In this document: positions 11,666 to 22,608 of the stretch, piece after piece
How positions within the stretch are numbered: the first letter of the stretch is position 1
Layout: the number at the start of each line of letters is the position of its first letter
Assembly (NCBI GenBank): GCA_022579005.1
Contig: MU401508.1
Span: 62,001-126,000, forward strand
Length of the DNA: 64,000 bases
Source: Poronia punctata
Lineage: Eukaryota > Ascomycota > Sordariomycetes > Xylariales > Xylariaceae
Direction: 5' to 3'
Position numbers and translations under genes: made by a program
The notes under the pieces: model-generated
What the model saw: the letters and a program-made list of their open reading frames with translations, nothing else
The model's database searches: none
What the model was told of the DNA's origin: nothing

Positions 11666-12650
11666 ACGGCAAAGACCGTCCCGGCCCCGGTCCTGCGATA
11701 CGCGCATACGTCGAATGCTTTCTTCTGGTTAAGGAGGCATCGGATGGAATCATGGGGGATGAAGGGGAAAATCCGGTCCCATCGTCAAAGGCGGGAAAGC
11801 GCCTCCCGGCCTCTCCGTCCAGGAGCAGGTCTCCATGGATGGAGAAATACGGCGTTGTTCTTTTCTTATTGGTCTTCTGGCCAGAATTACTCATTTTCTT
11901 TTATTTCTTTTATTTTTCCTCCCCCAGTTAGCGAGCAGCGAGCTCCTTTCCTTCAAGTCTGCAGAGAAAATTCTGTCGGGCTATTTCCCCATTCATGTCA
12001 TCTGTTGCCCGGCTTCTTATCCAAGCAACAATCTACCCATCTAACTATCATGAAACCCCACCAAACCCATCAAACATCTTCCCGCAGCCCAAAAGCACGA
12101 AGTTATAACCGAAATGAGAAATGACGATGAAGAAGAAGAAAAAAAAGTTTATTTATGCAACGATGGCAAACTCATATAAGACTATTAGATAAAACCCACG
12201 TTTTAGGACAGCAATGGAATGACATACAATATGACTAGCCCTCTGTTTATTCTTTTTCTTATTGATTTATCTGACATCCCGAGTATAGACAGTGACTCTA
12301 ATGTTATGTAACCTACTACATAATGTAGATATGTAGGGCAGAGGAAGACTGATGTGTCTTTTCACATTTAAACCTAACAGGTAGTCAACAGATCTGTATC
12401 AAATCCCCAGAATGAGAATCGCCCACTTCTATCCCAAGTTTAACCCTTTACTTATCTTATGGCGACTTATATATGACATGCATCAAAACGCTTCCTTTAG
12501 GTACCTGGGTAGATATTTGATCACCAAACATACACACATAGCACGTACCATATCAGCCTACGCGTTCTCCTATTTTCGGTTATCATTTCTATTTCTATCT
12601 CTATCCCCAACCTTTTAATATATCGAAATAATAAAAACCTACTACTCCTA
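11666..12650. other. Convergent intergenic region
   Basis: Spacer between two convergent genes. It is AT- and pyrimidine-rich and should hold both 3' untranslated regions. I see no gene in it. Confidence 0.6.
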
Positions 12651-14849
12651 TTACCCACCAGCGGCAAATGGACTTCTCTTCCTCAACGCCTCACCATACC
12701 GCCACAATATAAAGGGTCCAGGCCACCCGATAATGACTCCTATAAATGCTAGCAACGTGTTTCCCCATCCATACCCGAGATTCTTGTACAGAGCCGGGGC
12801 GAATAACGGGAATCCGAATCCTGCTAGGGAGCGGAAGACTGGGAAAAGGTGTGGCGGTTAGTTGTGTCTCTCGTCGCCCCATATGAGTGTGAAACAAAAA
12901 ACGAAAAACGAAAATATAAGAAAAGCAAAAGAAAAAAAAAAGAATTAAATAATGATGATGAGAGTGGGACTCGAACCCACGCGGATTGCTCCACTGCGAA
13001 GTTTTTCATTCTTCTTGGAATTCAAGTTTTTCTGGTGACCTGAACGCAGCGCCATAACCACTCGGCCATCTCACCATGACTCGTGATGTTGTCAAGCTCA
13101 CAAGCAAAAACAAAAAGAGCACAAAACGAAGAAAGAAAAGAACTCACCAGTCCCAGCACTAACAGCCGAAGCCGCATACCTGGTATACGTATCCACCAAA
13201 TACCCCTGCAGACACTGAAACGCGACAATAGTGCCGGCCGTGAAGAGAAAAGTGCCTATATTCGGGAAAATCCAATGAGTCTTGAACTCGGCCGACCAGC
13301 CATATATCACCAATCCGACAGGAACTAGAAACGCGCCCGGAATCATCATCGGAACCCTGTATTCCGGTCTTCCCGGTCCGCCGTACTTCTTCTTCAACGA
13401 GGCGTATATGCGATCCTGTAAAGGCGCGCACACCTGCACGCCTACGAAGAACCCTAGTCCGAGAGAGATGTAGTTCAACCCGCCTATCCCGAGCGGTTCG
13501 CCGTATCCGTCGGGTTTGGGGCCGGACCATAGCGAGGGGAAAGATGTCAGGACTATGTATATCAGACCGTATAGGTATAGGTTATACAGCGCGAGAGCCT
13601 GCACGACGATTTGCGTGGTGATCATGCGGAAGGGACGTTCGAGCGCTACGCGCAACGTCTTGGCTACCGTGCGATCGGGTCGGTCGTAAGGGGTATGTAA
13701 GTCCGCATTACCCGTTTCTTTCACCAAGCGCTTCCTTTTCCAAACAAGCAGGACAGGTGCATAAGTCTCCTGTAAGAAGAACAGTCCGGCGAATTGGATG
13801 AGCGCGTCGGCGATCGTGGTGGCGTAAAACGCCCATCGCCACGTCGTGTTCTGCGCTATAAAGGCGCCGGCTATGGGACCTATCGCGGGCCCGAGTAAGG
13901 GCGCTAGACTGTATATCGAGAGGGCCTTTCCGCGTTCTTCGGCGGTGAAGAGGTCGGCTAGGACGCCGCCGCCTATGGCTAGGGGTGCGGATCCGCCTAG
14001 GCCGGCGAAGAAGCGGAAGGCGATTAGTTGTTCCTTTGTGCGCGCCAGACCGCAACCTAGGTTGAAGAAGAGGTAGATGAGGTTGACGAGTTGGAGGATT
14101 ATTACTCGGCCGTAGAGCTCTGACAGAGGGCCCCAGCTGGGAAATGAGTGTTAGATGGATGATAAAGGGGGGTGGCCAGTTTAGGTTAACTTACACCAAG
14201 GGTCCAACGGCATATGCGAGGATGAATATTGATAATGTGAGGTTCTTCTCGACTATACATCATCACTCGCGTCAGCTAAACCAGTTCTCCACACGATTTT
14301 CACCGAAACACATAAGCCGGCTGTTTCCTTTCACTATCATATGCAGATTCAAAACTTACAATCCTGCGTAATCCCCAATTCCTCCGAAATCGACTCCAAA
14401 GCCGGGGCAACAAGAGAGGAAGAAATGGGCGAAATAAGCGTAAACAGCGAAACAATAAACGCAGCCGCCCATTTCTTTCCAAACGTCCAATTCTTCGGGT
14501 TCTGCGGATCGTCCGGTCCGGTCCAAGTCACCAGGTTCGGATCACTCGGATCGGGAGCCGTGGTATCGACTTTTTGGACGGCGTCGTCGTTGGTCTCGCC
14601 GCCTAGTTCGGGATCCCGTTGGTTCTGGATCCCGTCGCGGACTTCGGTTTCGGAGATGTGGCGAGATAGTGTAGCAGGTCGTGGGGTTGTAGAGGATGAT
14701 GTGGAAGTGGATGTGGAAGAGTCATGGCTTTGTCTCTTTTCTATCTCGGTTGAAGCCCTTTTTGTGGTACCGGTAGAAACTGGTTGAGATGATGAGGAGA
14801 CATCCTTTTCGGAAGCGGGATGCTTCTTCTCTTTCTCATTCTCAGTCAT
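12651..14849 (-). CDS. MFS multidrug/polyamine-type transporter (DHA1 family)
   Basis: Four exons on the minus strand: 14849-14360, 14252-14195, 14136-13148 and 12838-12651, joined by introns of 107, 58 and 309 nt with matching phases, giving 574 residues. The start is the first ATG at 14849. The Ser/Thr-rich N-terminal tail (about 100 residues) is followed by the DPxNPKNW-like segment typical of fungal DHA1 drug:H+ antiporters. The loop motif PLSELYGR follows TM2, and an LGPAIGPIAGAF motif lies in TM5. About 12 membrane helices are expected, in the plasma membrane. Substrates may be drugs, polyamines or toxic metabolites; the sequence does not say which. The oddity is the third intron, which contains a whole tRNA-Leu gene on the same strand. 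Reading through this intron meets a stop at once, and the last exon completes TM11-TM12, so the intron is well supported. The promoter holds two bZIP-like TTACNGTAA sites. Confidence 0.88.
12932..12941 (-). terminator. Pol III T-run terminator of tRNA-Leu
   Basis: Ten consecutive T on the minus strand begin 15 nt past the tRNA 3' end, as expected for RNA polymerase III termination. The same T-rich stretch lies in the host intron upstream of its 3' splice site and could also act as its pyrimidine-rich region. Confidence 0.65.
12956..13075 (-). tRNA. tRNA-Leu(CAG), intron-containing, nested in an MFS gene intron
   Basis: On the minus strand the acceptor stem GGTGAGA pairs with TCTCATC (one G-T), followed by discriminator A. 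The D-stem GCC/GGC, anticodon stem CTGCG/CGCAG, a 13-nt class II variable region and the T-arm GTGGG-TTCGAGT-CCCAC are all present. The anticodon CAG lies at 13042-13040 and reads CUG. A 39-nt intron (13038-13000) sits one base after the anticodon, the canonical position. A-box and B-box (GGTTCGAGTCC) promoters are intact and a T10 terminator follows. The long variable arm and loop TTCAGG fit leucine. The gene lies entirely inside the 309-nt third intron of the MFS transporter gene, on the same strand, so transcription by Pol II and Pol III would overlap. Confidence 0.93.
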
Positions 14850-15060
14850 CCTTTGGATTTGGATGAAAACGAACCCCTGTCCCACGTTCCCAGTTGATGT
14901 ATGTAGTTACCACCAGCGGAACGATCCGTCTGCTGCTTTTGTTCCTCTGAAAAACAATGGTCGACAGCCAGCTGGTATTATATGTAGTCGGTATGATTGG
15001 GGTGTGAAATATATAATTAATCTTATAAATAATCAGACGTGCCTGCGCCAAGATGATGTT

Positions 15061-15102
15061 TTACCGTAATTTTTGACTGCCGAGCACGAATATTTACGGT
15101 AA
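15061..15102. promoter_or_regulatory. Paired TTACCGTAA / TTACGGTAA sites upstream of the MFS gene
   Basis: TTACCGTAA (15061-15069) and its reverse complement TTACGGTAA (15094-15102) lie 212-253 nt upstream of the MFS start codon. Each joins TTAC and GTAA half-sites with one spacer base, close to AP-1/Yap-type bZIP sites. Yap1-type factors control DHA1 drug pumps in yeast (established for FLR1), so oxidant or drug induction is plausible here. Alternatively the inverted pair is a chance 9-bp stem. Confidence 0.35.
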
Positions 15103-15118
15103 TTAAGGTATACCAAGA

Positions 15119-15330
15119 GGGGGGGGGGGGGGGGGGGGGGTTTTTTGATTTTTGTTTATATTTTTGATTTTTAGTTAGGAAGAAGGGAATAAATATTATT
15201 TGTTTTTTGGTTTTTGGTTGTGAGTTTTATNNNNNNNNNNACCCCTCCCCCTTCCTCCCCCCCCCCCGCACCCCCCTCCCCCCGCGCCCCCCCCCCCGCG
15301 CCGGGGGGGGCCGGCCCCCCCCAGATAATC
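15119..15330. other. Assembly gap with G/C homopolymers
   Basis: A run of 22 G (15119-15140), a T-rich stretch, ten N (15231-15240) and then about 80 nt of almost pure C with some G. The ten N mark a gap of unknown or nominal size. The composition jumps from AT-rich to pure C/G across the N. This looks like a poorly assembled low-complexity locus, and the true sequence length is uncertain. Confidence 0.9.
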
Positions 15331-15847
15331 TTATATATAACCTTCTTTGTATACCTACCTCTCATGACCCCGAAATAACGGCTACCTTTGTTGTAGGTAA
15401 TGCAACGTAGGGAAATAATTTACTCATCGGAACCGGTAAGTTGGTAAGGTTAGGTAGTTCACACAAGACTTATGCTAAACTATGCGGGACGTCGGCGTCG
15501 GCATCGGCCGCATTATTCAAGTTGGCTGGTAGGTACAGATTATACCGACTATCTAGGCCACAATTTCACAGGGGATAGGGAAGGGAAACCCCCCCCCCCC
15601 CCCATCTTAAATCCAATTGCGCGAAGAAGCGAAATCCTTCTCAAGTGTGTGGGTTGGGGAATAAACAATTGGGATAACAAGGGGAACGACCAATAATGAG
15701 TAAAAAAATACTCGAATAGTAAAAGACCTGATATCTACCTTACCGACTTGGCTAGTCTGGGAGAGAAGAAAAAGTGGACTTTGCATCATCGAACATCGGC
15801 CCCGTGAATGGGTTTTTAAGGGCAGGGAAAGGAAGGGTGTTGCTTAC

Positions 15848-15925
15848 CGTCTTCTCGGAAGCGAAAACGGCTTACTGTAACCGCATCGGTGGTGGTATCC
15901 TCCGCTTTCTCATCGGGTACAGGAA
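15848..15925 (-). pseudogene. Possible orphan coding exon
   Basis: On the minus strand a 78-nt stretch is bounded by a good acceptor (TTTTTTAG) and a good donor (GTAAGC). One frame is open throughout (phase 1 in, phase 1 out), reading roughly VPVPDEKAEDTTTDAV then TVSRFRFREDG. I could not connect it to flanking exons with a convincing start or stop; the assembly gap is 600 nt downstream. It may be an exon of a gene broken by the gap, a relic, or chance. Confidence 0.2.
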
Positions 15926-16886
15926 CTAAAAAACATTGAATGATTACGTCAAAGTAGGTATGACCTAAGAATCTAGGAGAAATAGACGCGATTTCATATC
16001 AGTAACCTAACTTACTAAAGTATACACAGGTGCGCCGGCATAGGTCATTTGACCGACTTTTGAGGCTTGTATGTGTTACACACGGGCAGTTGAGGTGGGA
16101 GTGGGACTCGGCAACTAACCGGACTTAAGAACATAGTGCCCGCCCGCCGCTTCCCCAATCACCGGCACCTTGCACTTACGAGTAATAGGTAATATCTGTC
16201 TACAGTCTACGAGTGGGTAGATTGTTGGTCTTGGTTAGGTTTTCATGGGAGGGTTTATTATTTAGTTAACATCGGTTCCTGTCCTATTTAACCTTCTTGT
16301 TTATCTAGCGCCTGCAGAGTTGTGGCTATTTGATATACGGATACTGTCTGTATTCCTTTGGTTCGAATTTGGCTGTGTGTAATACATCCTACTTGTACAA
16401 GTTTTAGAGATGCTTGAGGGTTTGGAAGCCTTTGATGACAAATGTATGTTATTAGAGGATGTACACGTACGAGTACTCGTAGTGTCGACTGGAATTTGAC
16501 TTCAGGTTTTTCGAATTGGCATAAGATACGCTTAGAGAGCTTGGACCACACAGTGAACTTAAATACGTAAGTACCTACATGTCTACACTTGACCCTGAAT
16601 TAAAGGGTTAGGTAGTGCGAGCGCCGAGTGAGCAAGCTGAGAGGTAGGTACCTAACCTACCTTAGCCTACCTACTTGGGTACATGGATGGATGCTCCCAT
16701 AATCGACTGCCAGCTGCCAACGAATGAGCAAGACCTCCTGGAAATTTTTAGCTGGTTCATCAAGCTAGGCCAAGGGTCGCGTTGAACGAGACAACCAGTG
16801 AGGTCTTGAACTGTGCACAAGCAAGACCAACTTACGACATTTCCAAAGTTGTTGGTCGGCACGTGCGACCAGATATCAAGCCAACC

Positions 16887-18470
16887 ATGAAGCCCAGAAG
16901 ATATCACGGTCTGAAACGACCAGTAAGTCTACACATGAGTACAATAACATCCTTGACACCCGCCGCTTGCCTGCTCCCTTCCCAAGATATGCGCGGGCAT
17001 ATTTTGGAGCTGCTTCCATTGCAATTGCGCAACTCCCTGCCATAAACCCACCTCCCGACGACGTCTTCGCCCAGGTCGGCCCATACAAATAGCTTCTCTA
17101 TCCGTATCTCGTTTGTCCCTGATCTGTTGCTGATTTGCGCTCTATCATCTATCTAGAAATTACGCCAAACATGGAATAAATACAACTTGTACAATTTCTA
17201 TCGGATGAAAATGAGACCAATTGGCCAAGGCGACGAGATAACCTTCTTCCAGCAAAAATGGCGCGCCAAGGGCATGATGCGAACGTACCACGGAGAACAC
17301 ATCGTCGAACGGAAATGGACGCGCATGTTTAGCAGACGGCTGTTGGGTGCTGCCCAGCTAGATCCCGGGTACATGGCCAGGAACGACGGTTCCGAGCTGG
17401 CCGACGGACGGGGGTCGGGCAAAGATGTAGAGCCCAGAGAATGGGAAGAAGATGAACTTGAACAGAAAGAGAGGACGCCTTACATGCAAATGACATTCGC
17501 TCCTATGGAGAGGAGACTGGACGTTGCCGTCTTCAGAGCCATGTTCGCCAGCAGCGCGAGACAGGCTAGACAGTTTTGTGTCCATGGTGCCGTCAAGGTG
17601 AATGGTAAAGTGGTATGTATCCCGAGATACCGTGCTTCTTATATACCGCCCCTCTAATCCAACTTTTGACAGGTTCCTTATCCGGCCTATCGTCTGAACC
17701 CTGGCGATATGTTCCAAGTCGACCCAGAACGCGTTCTGTACGCCACCGGCCGACCCAAACTACCCGCACCTCCACCACACAGTTCCAAGGGGGCTGCCTC
17801 TACCGAGACTGAAGAAGCCGCCGAAGCAACAGAGGAAGCGGAAGAAGAAAACGCCGAGAAGCCGGAAGAAGGTGCCGAAACCGCGGAGGCACCCGAGTCG
17901 TCACGGTCGTCCTTGCCGCTGCGGGAGCAGGTCCAGACGACCTTACGAGACGCCAGATATCTTCTCACCTTACAGCCTGGACTTATGTGGCATAAGATGA
18001 AGGCACGTCGGTTCATCAACAACACCAAGTACCTACTTAAGCGTGCGGGTCACCCCGAACCCACCACGCCCGAGGATATCACCAAGGGTATCAATGCTCT
18101 CGTAGCCGAGGTCAACAAAGAATCTGCTCCTACCGATGATGCGACCCCGGCCACGGCGGAAGAACCAGAGAAGATCGAGCATCTGAGCGTGGCCGAGCGA
18201 GAAGCTCTCCTCGACATCATGCACGACCGCCTGCGGGAGTTGGAGGAGAACCCGTACGACCCGTCGAAACCTTACGCCACTCCCTGGTACCCCCGCAGGT
18301 TCATGGCCCCCTTCGCCTTCATCCCCCGCTATCTCGAGGTAAACCAGAACATCTGCTCGGCCGTCTACCTCCGACATCCCGTCGCCCGAGTTGGTTCCGC
18401 CGAAGTTCCCACGCCCTTCCCCCCCTCTCACGGCCAGCTCGCTTTCAATTGGTACCTCAGAAGGAGGTAG
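16887..18470 (+). CDS. NAM9: Mitochondrial small-subunit ribosomal protein uS4m (Nam9-like)
   Basis: Three exons, 16887-16922, 17157-17612 and 17673-18470, with phase-0 introns of 234 and 60 nt, give 429 residues. Exon 1 encodes only 12 residues ([12 protein letters not shown]) and joins to [16 protein letters not shown], matching the conserved N-terminus of Nam9/uS4m. An S4 RNA-binding domain lies near residues 130-195, with the typical [11 protein letters not shown] and VHGAVKVNG segments. A Glu/Ala-rich acidic insert follows (about 195-235), and the C-terminus is [14 protein letters not shown], as in fungal homologues. The protein binds 12S/15S rRNA in the mitochondrial ribosome and is essential for mitochondrial translation. 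It is a single housekeeping gene with no operon-like context; the neighbours are an MFS gene and a septin. The family call is strong; the first exon rests on the conserved N-terminal motif. Confidence 0.9.
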
Positions 18471-20464
18471 AGAGCACTCTATTGATCAGCTATGTAATGT
18501 ATTTTTCCGCTTGGGAATGATGATGAGTGGGGTAAAGGGAACAATAACCGAAGGATTCGAGACACCACATGCGCTCTCGTTCCTGCTTTGTTCTTGTGGA
18601 CATCTGTATGCTATAGATGCGGCTTACCTGAACGAGTGAGTTCATACTGGCCGCTCTTATATGTGCCATATCAAGGCCGGTATTAGAGACAAGGGGTGGT
18701 GGGTACAAGGCACTTGAAAGACGTGTATTATTTACCTACCTAGAGTTGTACCCCACAGGTCTCTTATCAAATGAAATGTAGAAAAAGAAGACAAGAGACG
18801 GACAGGCACATATATATATCTATATGTATATGTCATGTATGTATAATTTGTACCAACAATATCCAAACCGCCAAAGCCTTCTTCCCCATGTCCAACGAAC
18901 ATATCCATCATGAACCAAACCAACCATGTCCCAATGTCTACCGTTAGTTGAGGTACCGGGGACACTTGCAAATGTGAGCTTGGATTATATACTGCGCTCT
19001 CTAACAATGGCTCGACTACATACCTTACGGACCTAAGTTAAATACACATACACATATCCATATGGCACACCACCTACCACCTATGTAGATAGATACAGAC
19101 CATCCAAATAAAACAACTCTCCAATCCATCTATCACTATATAAAGTTAAAAAACAGAAGAAATAGAGACGCGAGCGGAATACCGATCAGATATGTCGAAG
19201 AAGTACAACATGAACACGCAAAGACTACTATAATCTAACATACATACCTTACATACCTACCTAGGTAGGTAGATGAGGTATTTTACGCTCTCATATAATA
19301 CGTATAATATGTACGTACGTTGCTACTCGTGCCCTACTTTACACATATACACGCCAACACGTACTTACCCAGCAACACTTGGTTGTATGTATTTCTTCAA
19401 GTCGAAGGCTTGGGAGACCACAACAAGTGTCATTGCAAAGACGTCATCCAGTTACAAGTCTTCAAATACAAAACCCCCAGGTTTTAAACTCTTCAGAGAC
19501 ATCAGGCTACCTACTAACCCATGGGAAATAGAATATGTAAACTTTGAAAAGGGTGTTTCCATCAGTCCTTTCCCGACGCGCCTGGTTTTGAGACCAGCAA
19601 GGGGAAAACTGACGTCAGAATTGTACGTGGCACTCATGATTAGAGACGACAGGCACAAACAATAGTCAAAAGGAAAAAACATAGCTTGGTTGATAACTAA
19701 GGAAAACTATTGGCGAGGCCGTCTTTTTCCGGCCAGTGAGGTTCGAACACTGAGGACATTTCTCTCTCCGAGATGACCACACAAGTCAGCGAGACCTATG
19801 GACCAAACTCATCTACCGAGTACGAGATCATTTCCTCCTAAAATACACGCATCTAGCTGAAACAAATATGCTGATGCTAGACATTATCATTTTTTTCTCT
19901 CCACAAACTGCTCGCCCTTTTTCCCTGTCCCGGGTATACTGTCATCGAACCCAATGAGCAAGCAAACCGGTAACCTCACAGAGGATTGTCGGCTAAAACA
20001 CACTAAATAGATAAAAAAAGAAGCAAGGAAACGAGACGACCGTCAGATTGTGTTTGCTATTACCCCCCCACCGAGGAAGATGTTTTGGCTTTGTAGGACC
20101 AGTCGACGACAGATTGTTGATAGGTAGGTGCTGTCGCCTGGTGTCCTGCCGCCCCATGTGACTCCCCGTATTCTTCAGGAGTTTCTATACCATGTCGAGG
20201 CGGGATGTAGGGACGGACCGATGACCGTGGACAATGGGAGGCCAAATACCACAAGGCACCTCGCACCACACCCGACGTGGTATTTCCCCATGACCACGGC
20301 CATTACAGGACAAGGATTGCCCCATGAGGTGTATTAGGTGGATATTAAAAGCAGAGAGGTGAATAGACAGAAAGAAGTGAAGAAAACGCGGCTGGCTGGT
20401 ATAGAACAGGCATCATCAAGGCTCGGGCGTGGCACGTAGACTGGAAACAGACGTCGAGAGGAGT
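18471..20464. other. Convergent intergenic region
   Basis: AT-rich spacer between the ribosomal-protein gene and the septin gene, which end toward each other. It contains an 18-bp perfect palindrome of TACCTA/TAGGTA words at 19254-19271 and pyrimidine-rich stretches. A 130-codon plus-strand frame (19273-19665) has no recognisable domain. I see no gene. Confidence 0.55.
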
Positions 20465-22608
20465 CTAGCGCAGGGAGAATCCCTTTCGCTTTCCCTCCTT
20501 CTCTATCGGCTTGCCACTCTCGATCCTGGCCTTCTTGTCCTCGAGTTCTAACCGTTGCCGCTCGAGCTGCTCCTTCATCTCCCTGTGGCGGGCGTAAAGC
20601 TCCTCTTCGCTCTGCTTTAGCTTGCTCTCCTTCTCTGACACCTTTTGTTGGAACACCATCTTCATTTCGGCTTCCATCTTTGCGAGCTTCTGCTCGTGCA
20701 GATTGCGCTCCTCTTCCTGCTTGACAGCCGGGTTTACCTCCTTGAACACGCTGTGGTCCTGGGTAACACCCATAGCAGTAAGCTTGTCTGTTCGGTAATT
20801 CTCGTACAGGTTGTTATTCGTGTGCTCCTTGAGCTCCTCCATGTGTGTTCGAATCAGCATCTGCCGGAGTTTGACAAAGTCACAGTGCTCCTCGTTGTCC
20901 ACTTCGATTACGCCCCAAGGATAGCGGCGGCCACGAACTTTGCGTCCGTCGGCGTTAGCGACCTCGTCATTGCTACCAACCACAGCAAAGGGGACCTTGG
21001 ACATGATCTCGTTGTTTTCTGCGATCGTCTCCTCGTCGTCTAATTCATAGCGAGGTCCCTCAAAGATCTGGATGCCGTGATGTTTGATATCGGCGAGAAT
21101 CTGAGATATGTAAGCAATTGTACAGGCAACCTATGGCGACTAACTTACCCTGGACTTGAAGCTAGCGATCTCTTCGTCGGTCAATGTATCAGACTTGGCA
21201 ATAACTGGAATCAAGTTGACCTTGGTATGCAGACGGCGCATGACCTCAATATCCAAAGGCTTCAAGGAATGCCCAGTAGGCTGGATGAAGAACACGCAGG
21301 CGTGGATGCGGTTATCAACGATGTTCATGCGGTTAACCTTGTTCTCGGCATCCAAGTAGGCATCATAACGCTGCTCGATGTTGTCGATAATAGGCCTCCA
21401 TGATTCATCGTTGTTGACGAAGTCACCAAATCCGGGCGTGTCTACGACTGTTAGACGTAGACGAACACCAGCCTCCTCGATATCAGCGCTGATGGATTGA
21501 ATGGAGACGGTCTTGGGTATTATGTCGAGGCTAGGTCCCTTGCGGTCCTTGGGGGGGTATAGAGACGTGTTGAAAAGAGTGTTGACAAGAGTCGACTTTC
21601 CAAGCCCGGATTCACCTAGAAAAACTAGCATGAGCGTATTGTCATCGAAGTGATTCGGTTATAATTTGTACTTACCGACTACCATAACATTGAAGTTGAA
21701 CCCCTTCCGTACACTCTTACGGTGCCATTGGTTAGGAAGGTTGGCAAACCCAACATAGCCCGTCAGCTTCCTGCGGACAATGTTCTTGTTGTCATTGACA
21801 ACGAGACCCGGAGAGGCTGTCGCTTTGATGTCAGAGACGTCGAGCGTTGGAGACGGAACTGAAGATGCAAGTTGGGCGTCCGCTGGCACAGGCGAAACAC
21901 TCGTACCGTTTGCAGCTATGAAAATCAAGTCAGCCTCAAGTCAAACAAGTACCGACAAATGTTTTCTAATGTCCAAGTCAAGTCTGTAAGGGGGTCGATG
22001 CCAATCAGATCCAAAGGTAAGTACCAGCAAAATTCTCAAAGCAAAACTCCTCGTAAGACACTGGTCTGTGGGGTCCTAGTTGCGGAGTATCAAACACCAG
22101 CATGCTTCGATATTGGTGAATTCCGGGAGCGCGGTTCTCCTGATTGGACAAGCTACTGCTCCGGTCGGACACAGTCGGGCTATGAGCAGATCCCAAGCGG
22201 ACATGAGTCGGGTGTATCTTGATGGTTTCCAACTGAACACTGCGGTTCTTTCCCCTTGCGTGGCTGTTCAGGAACCTCGACATCCTTTATTTTGTAGTAT
22301 TTTCTTGGGTATACTTTTTGGCCGGAGGGGACTTTCTGCTTCTAACGATGGTCGACTATTCCAAAGAACCAAAAAGAGAGGTAAAGACCCAAAAGTAATA
22401 GATCAACCAAAGAAAGGTGTGTATGTTCTGGTAACGACCGTGTTGGAAATGCTGGCTCCCGGGAACAAGAGACTTTGGTCGATCGAGGGAATTGGGCTCA
22501 GGCTCGCCGGTCACGGATTTGAATGGCAACGACGACTTGAAAGGCAGTTTCGTAATGACCGCCGTCCCGAAACAGCGGCGACCGACAAGAACAAATGTGC
22601 TTACCCAT
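20465..22608 (-). CDS. aspB: Septin, Cdc3/AspB type
   Basis: Minus-strand exons 22608-22605 (ATGG only), 21915-21676, 21615-21149 and 21100-20465 give 448 residues; introns are 689, 60 and 48 nt. The GTPase domain shows the P-loop GESGLGKS (82-89), DTPGFGD (140-146) and AKSD (221-224), followed by the septin unique element around [13 protein letters not shown]-terminal coiled coil (about 370-440, rich in Glu/Lys/Gln) is present. [15 protein letters not shown], before the P-loop, is the polybasic membrane-binding region. Septins assemble heteromeric filaments at septa, hyphal tips and conidiophores; the sequence resembles the Cdc3/AspB class most. The tiny first exon is inferred: its phase fits, the donor GTAAGC follows directly, and the joined start reads MAANGTSVS. 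If wrong, translation could begin at an ATG at 21928. The later exons are firm. Confidence 0.88.

Larger units (their letters stand above)
14850..16886. other. Intergenic region with promoter dyads, assembly gap and a possible exon remnant
   Basis: This spacer between two divergently transcribed genes holds the MFS promoter (bZIP-like dyads at 15061-15102), an N gap flanked by G and C homopolymers (15119-15330), a C-run at 15591-15603, one exon-like minus-strand stretch at 15848-15925 and several TAGGTA words (about 16640-16680). No complete gene is seen. The gap may hide one. Confidence 0.5.

Noticed and set aside
19273..19665. 130-codon plus-strand frame in the convergent spacer
   Set aside because: No domain, no homology recognised, and no exon-like neighbours.
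19720..19800. tRNA-like GTTCGAAC with class II-like flanks on the minus strand
   Set aside because: The T-arm is not complementary and no D-arm or anticodon stem fits; GTTCGAAC is itself a palindrome.
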